Assembly (NCBI GenBank): GCA_017964785.1
Contig: JAGCRH010000120.1
Location: 1 to 64,000, forward strand
Length of the DNA stretch: 64,000 nucleotides
Direction: 5' to 3'
From: Prevotella sp.
GTDB taxonomy: Bacteria > Bacteroidota > Bacteroidia > Bacteroidales > Bacteroidaceae
The stretch's first letter is position 1; each line of letters begins with the position of its first letter. The position numbers and the translations under genes were made by a program. Below, in pieces: positions 8,931-17,374 of this stretch. Under the pieces are notes generated by a model, which was not told where the DNA came from, searched no databases, and saw only the letters and a list, made by a program, of their open reading frames with translations.

Positions 8931-8964
8931 AAGGGCACAACCTCCTTGGGGAAGATGTGCCCTT
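8931..8964 (-). terminator. Hairpin downstream of the large collagen-repeat lipoprotein gene
   Basis: AAGGGCACA (8931-8939) pairs perfectly with TGTGCCCTT (8956-8964), leaving a 16-base loop. On the minus strand it follows the stop of the 1059-residue gene by about 27 bases and is followed by TCTTTAAT, so it is a likely terminator, possibly a leaky one that lets the small lipoprotein gene be expressed. Confidence 0.6.
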
Positions 8965-8991
8965 CGATATTTAGTCTGAATTTATCTCAGA

Positions 8992-11900
8992 TTACTCCTG
9001 TGAACTAATGGTATTAACCTTCACGGTAATCCACGGAGTCCAAATCTTACCCCAACCGTAGGTCACCAGAACACGTACCTGCATCTCTGTAGCACTATTC
9101 AGGGTCGTACCGTTGTTCTTGTAAGTGATGTAACCGTATTCGTCGTTACCACCAGCAAATGAACCTGCAGGAGCATAGTTCACGTCGATGGTAGCAGGAA
9201 TAGCCTGCCATGTGCCATTCAACTTGATCTTAGCAGTCTCCTCAGTGTTGGTGAACTCAACCATGAACGGTCCATAGTAACTCCAGTAATTGCTGTAACT
9301 ACCAGTGAACTGACGATTACGCCAATCGATAGGACGTACGATGTTCTTGATGTTCAGGTAAGAACCAACCTCACCGAAGTCAACACCATCGATGAATTCC
9401 TTATCAGCCTGCTCCAGGAAGTTGATAGGCTTCACATACTGAGCGACGAAGTAATCCTCACCCTTGAAGGTAATCTTCACAGCCTGATTCTCCTGACCGC
9501 AGATGTAACCGGTAGCCATAATGAATACCTGGAATGCATTAGTGTTCAGAAGTTCCTTAGCAGTAGCACTTTCCTTGTTCAACTTAATCACATTAGGCAA
9601 CTGAGAACCCGTGGTGTTGATATAAGCACCGCTATTGTCAATCCAAGCAACCTTCTCTAGACCATACCACAATTCTGTACCATTATTCTCAATTCTGAAG
9701 TTAACGGTCACCTTATTTTTATTATCAGTAGGATCTGTGAAGGTATGACTACCTGTGTTCTTGCTGTGGAAGAAGTACTTGATGCTGGTTACATAGTCGT
9801 CAACCTTGAGGATACCCTCGAGAGCATTTCCCTTCGGATAGGTCACGAACGGAGAGTTAGCATCGTTCTCGAACAGACAATTGTCGGGATTAGCATCATT
9901 AGTAGATGTGGGCACGTCTACATTGAAGTAAGCGATGGTCTTATCAGCGTTCCAATACTCACCAATATACTTAGCCTCTTCAATATCGTAAGCCTTCTTC
10001 ACATCGTCAACAGCAGTTATGAGTTTAACAATAACTGTAGCAGGTGCACCGTCAGCAGTTTCACCAACATACTTAAGATAGTGGTAAACTTCCTGACCAG
10101 CATACTTCCAGAGTTCCTCAGCAGAGAAGCGCCACTTGATGATGTGGGTAGAACCCTGCAACTGGCCAGTCTCATCCTTAATCTCTGTAACCTCACCAAT
10201 GTTAGCATAGTTGTTATAGACTCTGTAGCCGCGGTCATAAGAGTCTGCAGTCAGATTGAACTTCTGCATAAAGAGATCACGAGTTACACCCACTCTCTCC
10301 TTAGTTTCATCCTTAATAACAAACAACTGGTTGTAGAGTTGAGTATTAATCTCCTCAACGGAATACTCGAGCCAACCGGGAGCAGCACAACTGAACTTTG
10401 TACCCTTCGTGTAACGCAAGGGGATAGAGTTGTCAATAGGCTTCTCCTCAACAGGATCCTCAACAATGAGAACCTTGATGTAAGCAACCTCGATAATATG
10501 ATTACTTGCATCCTTCAGGATGGCACGAATGATAGGAGTCTTACCAACGGCAGAAGAGCCCTGACCATCACCGTAAGATCTTGCAATAATCGTACGCTCT
10601 TCCTTATTCAAAGTGATGAAGTTAGCCTGGTTCGTCAAGTTTTCACCAATCAGATAACCGTACTTTGTACCTGTCTGATCCTTACCATCTTTATAACCCT
10701 CACCTACAACCTCGTAGTCGATGTGCAGGTCAAGATCTTTCAGATTAGCCTCAGCATTAGAAGCACACATCTTGGCTTCGTCAGCAGCGTCCTCATCAAA
10801 TACGTGAACACCTACATAGTCATCAAGATTCGTAGGCTCCGTAGCATTCCACTTAATCTGAATGTCATAGTCAGTCAGATCCTGAGTATCCCATACCGGC
10901 ATATCCTTGATACGGGCAATCTGATAGTACTTATCATCCTTCTCATTGTCGTTGATAATCATACGACGGAAGTGATAGAAGTGCTTCGGATTATTATAAA
11001 CATTCTCCTTCTTGTTCACGAAACGCATAGCGTCCATGTCTTCGTTGAAGAAGCAGGTATAGTCAGAGGTAACGGTCTCGTCATTTTTCTTGGTAGCCTG
11101 CAGAGCACCAACAGAGATGTACTCATCGGTAGCAGCAAGACCCTTCACGTCAACCTTCACCTTCAGGATACCATTCTCGAATGACTCGAATGTACCAGTT
11201 ACGGCAAAATCACCAGAAGCCTTTGCACGGGTAACCTTGTACTCAGCATTGGGCTTAACAACATACTTCAGGTTCTTCAGTTCCTCAACATTGGCATTGG
11301 CGGGATTCACATGATAGTATGCGAAAGTAGCAGGATTAATCGTGCTATTACCTGTACCTTGCCAAGTCTCGGTCTTCAGGTTGTAAGTATTTCCAGCAGA
11401 CAGTGCCTTAAACTTGAAAGAGGCAACGCGGATACCAGGAACACCGTCAACATAGACGCGACCCAGAGCGTCCTTCTCGAATACAAGGCCACGGAGGTTG
11501 TTGCTCAGAGCAATCACGATACCCTTAGTATCGACATTACCATCCTTGTCCTTCACACCGTAAAGGGTCAGGTTATCGTTATCCATCACAGCGGTCACTG
11601 AGCCAGAAGCAATGAACGAAATGGTGGTAGCACTCTTGACATATGCGCCAGAAGCAGCATCCCACTTATAGACATCGAAGCAACCTGTCTCTGCATTGGG
11701 TACATAGTAGTCACCGTTCAGACCGTCCTTACCATCCTGGCCATTCTGACCAGCAGGCCCCTGAGGACCCTGAGGACCCTGAGCACCGACAGTACCATCC
11801 TGAGCAACAGCCTTGTACTCGGTTACGATGACACCAGCGCCATCACCGTAGTCTACACACCAATAACCATCTGCATTGATGGACCAGACTGTACCTGGCT

Positions 11901-12171
11901 TACCATCCTTACCGTCCTTACCATCCTTACCGACAGTGTAAGTCTTACCATCACTCATCGTAATGGAAATACCATCGGTAGCAGGCTGTACATTAGAGAT
12001 CGTACCACCAGCAGTGATCTGCGAATTGATCTGGTCAATCAGTTTGGCCTGAGCCTCAATCTTCTGACGCAGTTCGCTGTCATCGTAGTCGTCCTTACAA
12101 GACACAAACGTACTCATAGAAGCAACTAAAAGTGCTCCTGTAAGCAGCGTTCCAAAAAATCTTTTTTTCAT
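8992..12171 (-). CDS. Large surface lipoprotein with collagen-like repeats (PL29/DUF4988-type N-terminus)
   Basis: 1059 residues. The lipoprotein signal peptide ends STFVSC and the mature N-terminus CKDDYDD is acidic right after the Cys, matching the Bacteroidetes surface-export signal. A short coiled segment (ELRQKIEAQAKLIDQINSQI) is followed by collagen-like Gly-X-Y tracts (GKDGKDGKDGKPG at about 80-92 and GAQGPQGPQGPAG with GQDGKDGLNG at about 128-150). This arrangement is what databases call the PL29 family N-terminal or DUF4988 region. The remaining 900 residues are beta-rich and show no catalytic motif I recognise. It is probably a surface stalk with an adhesive or binding head. It has its own promoter and a leader of about 115 bases. 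Confidence 0.65.
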   Translation of the reverse strand: MKKRFFGTLLTGALLVASMSTFVSCKDDYDDSELRQKIEAQAKLIDQINSQITAGGTISNVQPATDGISITMSDGKTYTVGKDGKDGKDGKPGTVWSINADGYWCVDYGDGAGVIVTEYKAVAQDGTVGAQGPQGPQGPAGQNGQDGKDGLNGDYYVPNAETGCFDVYKWDAASGAYVKSATTISFIASGSVTAVMDNDNLTLYGVKDKDGNVDTKGIVIALSNNLRGLVFEKDALGRVYVDGVPGIRVASFKFKALSAGNTYNLKTETWQGTGNSTINPATFAYYHVNPANANVEELKNLKYVVKPNAEYKVTRAKASGDFAVTGTFESFENGILKVKVDVKGLAATDEYISVGALQATKKNDETVTSDYTCFFNEDMDAMRFVNKKENVYNNPKHFYHFRRMIINDNEKDDKYYQIARIKDMPVWDTQDLTDYDIQIKWNATEPTNLDDYVGVHVFDEDAADEAKMCASNAEANLKDLDLHIDYEVVGEGYKDGKDQTGTKYGYLIGENLTNQANFITLNKEERTIIARSYGDGQGSSAVGKTPIIRAILKDASNHIIEVAYIKVLIVEDPVEEKPIDNSIPLRYTKGTKFSCAAPGWLEYSVEEINTQLYNQLFVIKDETKERVGVTRDLFMQKFNLTADSYDRGYRVYNNYANIGEVTEIKDETGQLQGSTHIIKWRFSAEELWKYAGQEVYHYLKYVGETADGAPATVIVKLITAVDDVKKAYDIEEAKYIGEYWNADKTIAYFNVDVPTSTNDANPDNCLFENDANSPFVTYPKGNALEGILKVDDYVTSIKYFFHSKNTGSHTFTDPTDNKNKVTVNFRIENNGTELWYGLEKVAWIDNSGAYINTTGSQLPNVIKLNKESATAKELLNTNAFQVFIMATGYICGQENQAVKITFKGEDYFVAQYVKPINFLEQADKEFIDGVDFGEVGSYLNIKNIVRPIDWRNRQFTGSYSNYWSYYGPFMVEFTNTEETAKIKLNGTWQAIPATIDVNYAPAGSFAGGNDEYGYITYKNNGTTLNSATEMQVRVLVTYGWGKIWTPWITVKVNTISSQE

Positions 12172-12294
12172 ACGATAAAAAATTTAAATTAATAATAAAA
12201 TTAAGTTGTTATACTTCTTTCTTTCTCTCAAAAATCATCATATCACCCCATTAACAGGGCATAATCTCTCCTATAGGGAGTGAAATTTTTGGTG

Positions 12295-12326
12295 CAAATA
12301 TAGACATATTTCTGAAATCTTGCAAA
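12295..12326 (-). promoter_or_regulatory. Promoter of the collagen-repeat lipoprotein gene
   Basis: On the minus strand TTTG (12326-12323), a 20-base spacer and TATATTTG (12302-12295), followed by CACCA. This fits the Bacteroidetes consensus closely. It predicts a leader of about 115 bases before the ATG at 12171, containing a small CTCC/GGAG hairpin near 12268-12280. Confidence 0.75.
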
Positions 12327-12388
12327 CATTTTCGTCTTTTTTTTTAAAAAAACAGCAAAATATTGCCATTTTCAGGGCAATTCAACGA

Positions 12389-12538
12389 AAAAAAACGCTT
12401 TTTGCGCTAAATTCCGTTTATACATCGGGGTTTGCACACTTTTGACTGTCATTGTTTCTGTTTCGTAGTCCGAAAGGTCCTCCTATTACCTTATTATATT
12501 ATTATGAGACTCGATTATGATCCTCGTTTATGATTTTC
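12389..12538 (-). ncRNA. Candidate small RNA of about 150 nt with 13-base 5' repeats
   Basis: The 463-base space between asnS and the lipoprotein gene holds a consensus promoter at 12544-12574, too far from any gene start, and an oligo-T hairpin at about 12389-12408 on the same strand. The predicted transcript begins with three tandem 13-base units of the form CGAnnnTCATAAn (plus-strand positions 12502-12540) and contains GGAGGACC and no convincing open frame. The end signal is a 5-bp stem (AGCGC/GCGTT, AAAAA loop) leading into eight Ts. This is a prediction from promoter, repeats and terminator only. It could instead be an extended leader of the lipoprotein mRNA. Confidence 0.4.
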
Positions 12539-12540
12539 GG
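12502..12540. repeat. Three tandem 13-bp repeats TTATGAnnnTCGn
   Basis: TTATGAgacTCGa, TTATGAtccTCGt and TTATGAtttTCGg start at 12502, 12515 and 12528. Nine positions (TTATGA and TCG) are fixed and four vary. The array lies directly after the -7 element of the candidate small RNA promoter on the minus strand, so it would form the 5' end of that RNA. Confidence 0.75.
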
Positions 12541-12543
12541 GTG

Positions 12544-12574
12544 CAAAAGTAATATATTATTTTGAATATTCAAA
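12544..12574 (-). promoter_or_regulatory. Orphan consensus promoter
   Basis: On the minus strand TTTG (12574-12571), a 19-base spacer, TACTTTTG (12551-12544), then CACCC. This is a full match to the Bacteroidetes promoter but the next gene in that direction starts 370 bases away and has its own promoter. It is the main support for the small RNA call. Confidence 0.7.
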
Positions 12575-12605
12575 TATTCTTTGCTTTTTTTTGCATTTTT
12601 ATAGC

Positions 12606-12647
12606 AAAAAAATCTTAAATCACTGGCAGAGTGATTAAAACTCTGCC
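12606..12647 (-). terminator. Likely asnS terminator with the stop codon in the loop
   Basis: GGCAGAG (12625-12631) pairs with CTCTGCC (12641-12647). The 9-base loop contains the asnS stop codon. A run of seven Ts on the minus strand (12612-12606) follows about 12 bases after the stem, further than usual. Confidence 0.5.
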
Positions 12648-14056
12648 GATTTTGGGGTTCTTGGGAACGGTATCACATCACGGATATTCTGCATACCCGT
12701 CACGAAGAGAATCAATCGCTCGAAACCAAGTCCGAAGCCGGCATGTGGGCAGGTTCCCCAGCGACGGGTGTCGAGATACCACCAGAGTTTGTCGGTCTCC
12801 ATACCGCGACGGTTAATCTCCGCCATCAGTTTGTTGAAGTTCTCCTCACGGACGGAACCGCCGATGATCTCACCAATCTGCGGGAAAAGTACATCCGTAC
12901 CCTGCATGGTGGGACCAAGTGCAACAGAGCCCTTATAACCTTCCGTTCCATTCTGCTTCATATAGAAGGCCTTGATGGCAGCAGGATAGTCGGTCATGAT
13001 GACGGGTTTCTTGAAATGCTCCTCCACCAGATAACGCTCATGCTCGGAAGCCAGGTCGTCGCCCCAGTTGCAGGGGAACTCAAACTTCCTGCCATTCTTA
13101 ATGGCCTCCTGCAGGATATTGATACCCTCTGTATAGGGCAGACGAACGAAAGTTTCCTTGAGTACACCCTCAAGACGGGCAATAAGGGTCTTGTCAATCA
13201 TCTGGTTCAGGAACTGCAAGTCGTCCTTGCAGTTGTCGAGTGCCCAGCGGACACAATATTTGATGAAGTCCTCTTCCAAATCCATCAGTTCCTCCTGGTC
13301 AAGAAAGGCTACCTCAGGTTCAATCATCCAGAACTCTGCCAGATGACGCGGAGTATTACTGTTCTCTGCACGGAATGTCGGACCGAAAGTATAGATAGCA
13401 CCCAGTGCAGTTGCACCGAGTTCGCCCTCCAACTGACCGGAGACAGTAAGCGACGTCTGCTGACCGAAGAAGTCATCGTCGTAGATGATCTTCCCATTCT
13501 CATCCTTCTTCAGGTCATAGAGGTTCTTCGTAGTCACCTGGAACATATTGCCGGCACCCTCACAGTCGCTGGCTGTAATCAGCGGGGTGTGGAAGTAGAA
13601 GAAACCATGCTCATGGAAATAGGTATGGATGGCCATTGCCATGTTGTGGCGGATGCGCATCACGGCTCCGAAAGTGTTGGTACGCAGACGCATGTGAGCA
13701 TTCTTGCGCATCATCTCAAACGACTGTCCTTTCTTCTGCATAGGATAGTCATTGCCGCAGAGACCATAGATTTCCAGACGCATGGCCTGAACCTCACTGC
13801 TCTGTCCGGCACCCTGGCTCTCGACGAGCAAGCCCTCAACGCAGATGCATGCACCTGTGGTAACCTGCTTCAACAACTCGTCATCAAACTGTGTCGGATC
13901 GACCACTATCTGAACATTCTTGATGGTCGAGCCATCATTGAGAGCAATGAAATCTACGTTCTTACTGCCGCGGTGCGAGCGCACCCAGCCCTTCACGCAG
14001 ACCTCCTTGCCATATTCCGTGCTTTTCAGCACATCTATTATCTTTATTCTTTTCAT
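12635..14056 (-). CDS. asnS: Asparaginyl-tRNA synthetase
   Basis: 473 residues. It charges tRNA-Asn with asparagine. The N-terminal OB-fold anticodon-binding domain ([27 protein letters not shown]) is followed by the class II catalytic core with [24 protein letters not shown] (motif 2 region) and the C-terminal motif 3 [27 protein letters not shown]. Length is normal for the bacterial enzyme. It lies 14 bases downstream of the pseudouridine synthase gene, so the two are probably co-transcribed from upstream. Confidence 0.97.
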   Translation of the reverse strand: MKRIKIIDVLKSTEYGKEVCVKGWVRSHRGSKNVDFIALNDGSTIKNVQIVVDPTQFDDELLKQVTTGACICVEGLLVESQGAGQSSEVQAMRLEIYGLCGNDYPMQKKGQSFEMMRKNAHMRLRTNTFGAVMRIRHNMAMAIHTYFHEHGFFYFHTPLITASDCEGAGNMFQVTTKNLYDLKKDENGKIIYDDDFFGQQTSLTVSGQLEGELGATALGAIYTFGPTFRAENSNTPRHLAEFWMIEPEVAFLDQEELMDLEEDFIKYCVRWALDNCKDDLQFLNQMIDKTLIARLEGVLKETFVRLPYTEGINILQEAIKNGRKFEFPCNWGDDLASEHERYLVEEHFKKPVIMTDYPAAIKAFYMKQNGTEGYKGSVALGPTMQGTDVLFPQIGEIIGGSVREENFNKLMAEINRRGMETDKLWWYLDTRRWGTCPHAGFGLGFERLILFVTGMQNIRDVIPFPRTPKSAEF

Positions 14057-14070
14057 TATTTCTAAATTTA

Positions 14071-15402
14071 TTACTCGTAAGCGCCCATGCGGAGGCGGTC
14101 GACCTCTTCCTCAGTGAGATAGCGCCAGTCACCGCGCTTCAAGTTCTTCTTGGTGAGACCGGCGAACTGGACACGATCCAATTTCGTCACCTTATAGCCA
14201 AGGCTCTCAAAGATACGGCGCACGATACGGTTCTTACCAGAGTGTATCTCAATGCCGATCTGTTTCTTATCAGTGGGATGGGCATACTGCACATCATCAG
14301 CCTTGATTTCTCCGTCCTCCAATTGGATGCCTTCGGCAATCTGCTGAAGGTCGTGAGCCGCACAGGCCTTGTCGAGGAAGACATGGTAAATCTTCTTCTT
14401 GAGATATTTCGGGTGAGTCAGTTTCGAAGCCATGTCACCGTCGTTCGTGAGCAGGAGCACACCAGTGGTGTTCCTATCCAAACGACCAACAGGATAGATA
14501 CGCTCCGGACAGGCATTCTTCACGAGATCCATCACCGTCTTACGCTGCTGAGGATCATCACTTGTCGTCACATAGTCCTTCGGTTTGTTCAACAGGACAT
14601 ACACCTTCTTCTCGATGCTGACGGGCTGATCGTGAAAGCGGACCTCATCGGTACGGAGAATCTTCGTACCCAGTTCAGTCACTACCTGACCGTTGACCGT
14701 CACTACACCTGCCTGGATGAACTCATCGGCCTCACGGCGGCTGCAAACACCAGCATTAGCCAGATACTTATTCAGACGAAGCGGCTCGTTGGGATCATAA
14801 TTGACCTCCTTATATTCAATACGCTTCTTCATGCTATACTTGGCATTCGGATCATAGTCGGCCGAATGGGGACGACCATTCTTCTTAAATGGCTTGTAGG
14901 GTTTGTTAGGAAAATTGGGATTATAACCGCCCTGACGCGGCTGATAGCCACGAGACTGATAGCCACCCTGCTGGCCATAACCGCCCTCACGAGGCTGACG
15001 GGGCTGGAAGCCGCCGCGCTGCGGAGCGCCGTAAGCAGGGCGATGGCCATTGTAGCCACCCTGACCCTGACGAGGCTGAAAACCGCCTTCACGGGATTGA
15101 CGGGGTTGGTAACCTCCCTCACGGGGCTGACGGTTGTAGCCACCTTGCTGGTTATAGCCACCTGTCCTCGGACGATAACTGGGGCGCTGGGGTGTGCCAC
15201 TCTGCAGACCTGCACCGAAACCCTCCGGACGGAAGCCGCCCTCATCCTCTTCACGATTGTTGTAACTCGGACGCTCATAGGCTGGACGCTGTCCGTTGTG
15301 AATTCGCGGGCGCGGTGAACGACCCGGACGGAATTCACGCTGTTCTCTCTGAAAACCTTCTTTTGGTGTTTCCTCTTGTTTCTTTTCGTTCTCGAAATCC
15401 AT
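14071..15402 (-). CDS. 23S rRNA pseudouridine synthase (RluB/RsuA family) with long disordered N-terminus
   Basis: 443 residues. Residues about 205-265 are an S4 RNA-binding domain ([22 protein letters not shown]) and about 270-440 the RsuA/RluB catalytic domain with [19 protein letters not shown], whose Asp is the nucleophile. It should convert a uridine in 23S rRNA to pseudouridine. The first ~195 residues are unusual: a low-complexity tract rich in Gly, Tyr, Gln, Arg and Asn with repeats like [17 protein letters not shown], about 150 residues longer than a typical RluB. Such tails in Bacteroidetes homologues are probably disordered RNA-binding arms. A 50-base stretch made almost only of A and T (15421-15470) separates it from purB. 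Confidence 0.88.
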   Translation of the reverse strand: MDFENEKKQEETPKEGFQREQREFRPGRSPRPRIHNGQRPAYERPSYNNREEDEGGFRPEGFGAGLQSGTPQRPSYRPRTGGYNQQGGYNRQPREGGYQPRQSREGGFQPRQGQGGYNGHRPAYGAPQRGGFQPRQPREGGYGQQGGYQSRGYQPRQGGYNPNFPNKPYKPFKKNGRPHSADYDPNAKYSMKKRIEYKEVNYDPNEPLRLNKYLANAGVCSRREADEFIQAGVVTVNGQVVTELGTKILRTDEVRFHDQPVSIEKKVYVLLNKPKDYVTTSDDPQQRKTVMDLVKNACPERIYPVGRLDRNTTGVLLLTNDGDMASKLTHPKYLKKKIYHVFLDKACAAHDLQQIAEGIQLEDGEIKADDVQYAHPTDKKQIGIEIHSGKNRIVRRIFESLGYKVTKLDRVQFAGLTKKNLKRGDWRYLTEEEVDRLRMGAYE

Positions 15403-15462
15403 TTTTCTTTCTAATCTAAAAACAATCTATATATTTATATATAATATATGTATATAATATAA

Positions 15463-16809
15463 TTAAATACCTGTATAGGTAGAAGGAGTTATTGCCCGCA
15501 ATTCTTCCTTGACAGATGCACTGACATCAAGTGTCTCGATAAAGTCGCGGATGGCCTGTTCCGTCATCTTTTGATTGGTTCGGGTCAGAGCCTTCAATGC
15601 CTCATACGGATGAGGATATGCCTCACGGCGAAGGATGGTCTGAATACCCTCAGCCACCACGGCCCAAGTATTGTCGAGATCCTCCTGCAACTTCTCTTCA
15701 TTGAGGATCAACTTGCGCAGTCCCTTCAACGTGCTCTGGAAAGCAATGAGCGCATGACCCATCGGTACGCCCACATTACGCAGAACAGTAGAGTCGGTCA
15801 AGTCACGCTGTAACCGGCTGACAGGCAACTTCTGTGCAAGGAACTGTAGAATGGCATTGGCAATGCCGAGGTTACCCTCCGAATTCTCATAGTCGATGGG
15901 GTTCACCTTGTGCGGCATGGCACTGCTGCCCACTTCACCGGCCTTGATCTTCTGCTTGAAATAGTCCATGGAGATATACATCCAGAAGTCACGGTCAAGG
16001 TCGATGACAATCGTATTGATACGGCGCATGGCATCGAAGATGGCCCCCAGCCAGTCGTAGTTGGAGATCTGCGTGGTGTACTGTTCACGCTCCAAACCCA
16101 GTTTCTCGCTGACAAACTGGTTGCCAAACTCCCGCCAGTCATACTGGGGATAGGCCACATGGTGGGCATTGTAGTTACCGGTTGCACCGCCAAACTTCGC
16201 CGTCACCGGTGTTTCCTTTAAGGCACGGAGTTGCTCCTCTAACCGATAGACATAGACCATCACCTCCTTCCCCAGACGGGTTGGAGACGCAGGCTGTCCA
16301 TGAGTCTTGGCAAGCATTGGTATCATCTTCCATTCTTCTGCATAATCATGAAGTTGCTCTATCAGTTCCTCCACCAACGGATAATACACATTTTCCAAAG
16401 CCTCCTTGACAGACAGGGGGACTGAGGTGTTGTTGATATCCTGTGAGGTCAAACCGAAATGAATAAACTCCTTGTACCGTTCCAATCCTCCCATCTTGTC
16501 GAATGCTTCCTTGATGAAGTATTCAACGGCCTTGACGTCGTGGTTAGTCACCTTCTCGATGTCTTTCACACGCTGCGCCTCGGCAGGGGTCAGATTGCGA
16601 TAGATGTCGCGGAGCCCTTCAAACAGGCTATGGTTGAAATTTTCCAATTGCGGCAATGGCAGTTCGCAAAGCGAGATGAAATACTCAATCTCCACACGCA
16701 CCCGATAGCGGATCAGCGCATATTCCGAAAAGTACTCTGCCAATGGTTCCGTCTTGCCTCTATAGCGGCCATCTATAGGCGAGATGGCTGTCAGTAAACT
16801 TAAATCCAT
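15463..16809 (-). CDS. purB: Adenylosuccinate lyase
   Basis: 448 residues. It cleaves SAICAR to AICAR and adenylosuccinate to AMP in purine synthesis. The fumarase-superfamily signature is GSSAMPHKVNPIDYEN, and other conserved parts are HFGLTSQDINNTS and KTHGQPASPTRLGKE. Length is as expected. It has its own consensus promoter (16860-16890), which is embedded in the terminator hairpin of the upstream ACT-domain gene. The gene runs in the same direction as rluB and asnS and may feed transcription into them. With guaB also in this window, both arms of purine nucleotide synthesis are represented. Confidence 0.97.
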   Translation of the reverse strand: MDLSLLTAISPIDGRYRGKTEPLAEYFSEYALIRYRVRVEIEYFISLCELPLPQLENFNHSLFEGLRDIYRNLTPAEAQRVKDIEKVTNHDVKAVEYFIKEAFDKMGGLERYKEFIHFGLTSQDINNTSVPLSVKEALENVYYPLVEELIEQLHDYAEEWKMIPMLAKTHGQPASPTRLGKEVMVYVYRLEEQLRALKETPVTAKFGGATGNYNAHHVAYPQYDWREFGNQFVSEKLGLEREQYTTQISNYDWLGAIFDAMRRINTIVIDLDRDFWMYISMDYFKQKIKAGEVGSSAMPHKVNPIDYENSEGNLGIANAILQFLAQKLPVSRLQRDLTDSTVLRNVGVPMGHALIAFQSTLKGLRKLILNEEKLQEDLDNTWAVVAEGIQTILRREAYPHPYEALKALTRTNQKMTEQAIRDFIETLDVSASVKEELRAITPSTYTGI

Positions 16810-16859
16810 TTCTACTAATTATCGATAATTATCCTTTATATAGTGTGTCGTTTGGGCTG

Positions 16860-16890
16860 CAAAGGTAAGGATAAAAATCGAATCTGCAAA
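16860..16890 (-). promoter_or_regulatory. purB promoter
   Basis: On the minus strand TTTG (16890-16887), a 19-base spacer and TACCTTTG (16867-16860), then CAGCC. The -33 element lies in one arm of the terminator hairpin of the preceding operon. Confidence 0.75.
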
Positions 16891-16918
16891 ATTTTCTCAC
16901 GAAAAACTTGCAGATTCG
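16873..16918 (-). terminator. Terminator of the paaK-ACT unit, overlapping the purB promoter
   Basis: CGAATCTGCAA (16879-16889) and TTGCAGATTCG (16908-16918) form an 11-bp perfect stem with an 18-base loop. On the minus strand the stem is followed by ATTTTTA, as in an intrinsic terminator. It starts 18 bases after the ACT-domain gene stop. Confidence 0.75.
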
Positions 16919-16936
16919 TCAAGTATTATACCTTGC

Positions 16937-17362
16937 TTACAACTGATAGAGGTCGTTTGCCGCCATCAGTTCCACCTTTTTCTCTTCCAGGACGCGCTCA
17001 CAAGCATCAAGGTCAGTAGGACGGATCACCACATGAGCAACATCACCATTGGCAAATGAATACATATACTCAATGAAAATGCCTTTCTGGGAAAGATACC
17101 TGAGTACGACTGCCAGCGAACCGCTCGTGTTCGGACATACAAAACCGATCACGTCGGTAATCTTGACAGCGAAATGAGCCTCTTTCAACACCTGATAGGC
17201 TTTCTCCGGATCGGAAACGATACAACGAAGAATGCCGAAGTCACTGTTGTCAGCAATACTCATGGCTGAGAGGTTGACACCTGCCTCGCCAAGCACATCT
17301 GTTACCTCGGTAAGTCTGCCAGACTTATTCTCGAGGAAAATACTTAATTGTTTTGCTTTCAT
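16937..17362 (-). CDS. Tandem ACT-domain protein
   Basis: 141 residues made of two ACT domains (about 5-65 and 75-135): KQLSIFLENKSGRLTEVTDVL opens the first and GFVCPNTSGSLAVVLRYLS the second. ACT domains bind amino acids and regulate enzymes or transport. Such stand-alone tandem ACT proteins are often encoded next to phenylacetate-CoA ligase paralogues in Bacteroidetes and archaea, which is the case here: the ligase gene ends 12 bases upstream. It therefore probably senses an aromatic amino acid or 2-keto acid for that pathway. The ligand is not deducible from sequence. Confidence 0.88.
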   Translation of the reverse strand: MKAKQLSIFLENKSGRLTEVTDVLGEAGVNLSAMSIADNSDFGILRCIVSDPEKAYQVLKEAHFAVKITDVIGFVCPNTSGSLAVVLRYLSQKGIFIEYMYSFANGDVAHVVIRPTDLDACERVLEEKKVELMAANDLYQL

Positions 17363-17374
17363 ATTTATTTTGTT

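Noticed and set aside
9745..11184. 479-codon open frame on the plus strand
   Set aside because: Antisense to the large lipoprotein; its Ile/Leu/Asn-rich composition mirrors the opposite strand and it lacks a start signal.
12172..12288. Riboswitch in the leader of the large lipoprotein gene
   Set aside because: Only one short hairpin is visible and no known riboswitch core could be matched by eye.
12743..14065. 440-codon open frame on the plus strand
   Set aside because: Antisense to asnS, the real gene with all class II motifs.
14242..15318. 358-codon plus-strand frame with LTGL repeats
   Set aside because: A mirror of the Gly/Gln/Arg repeat on the pseudouridine synthase strand; the repeats come from the low-complexity codons.
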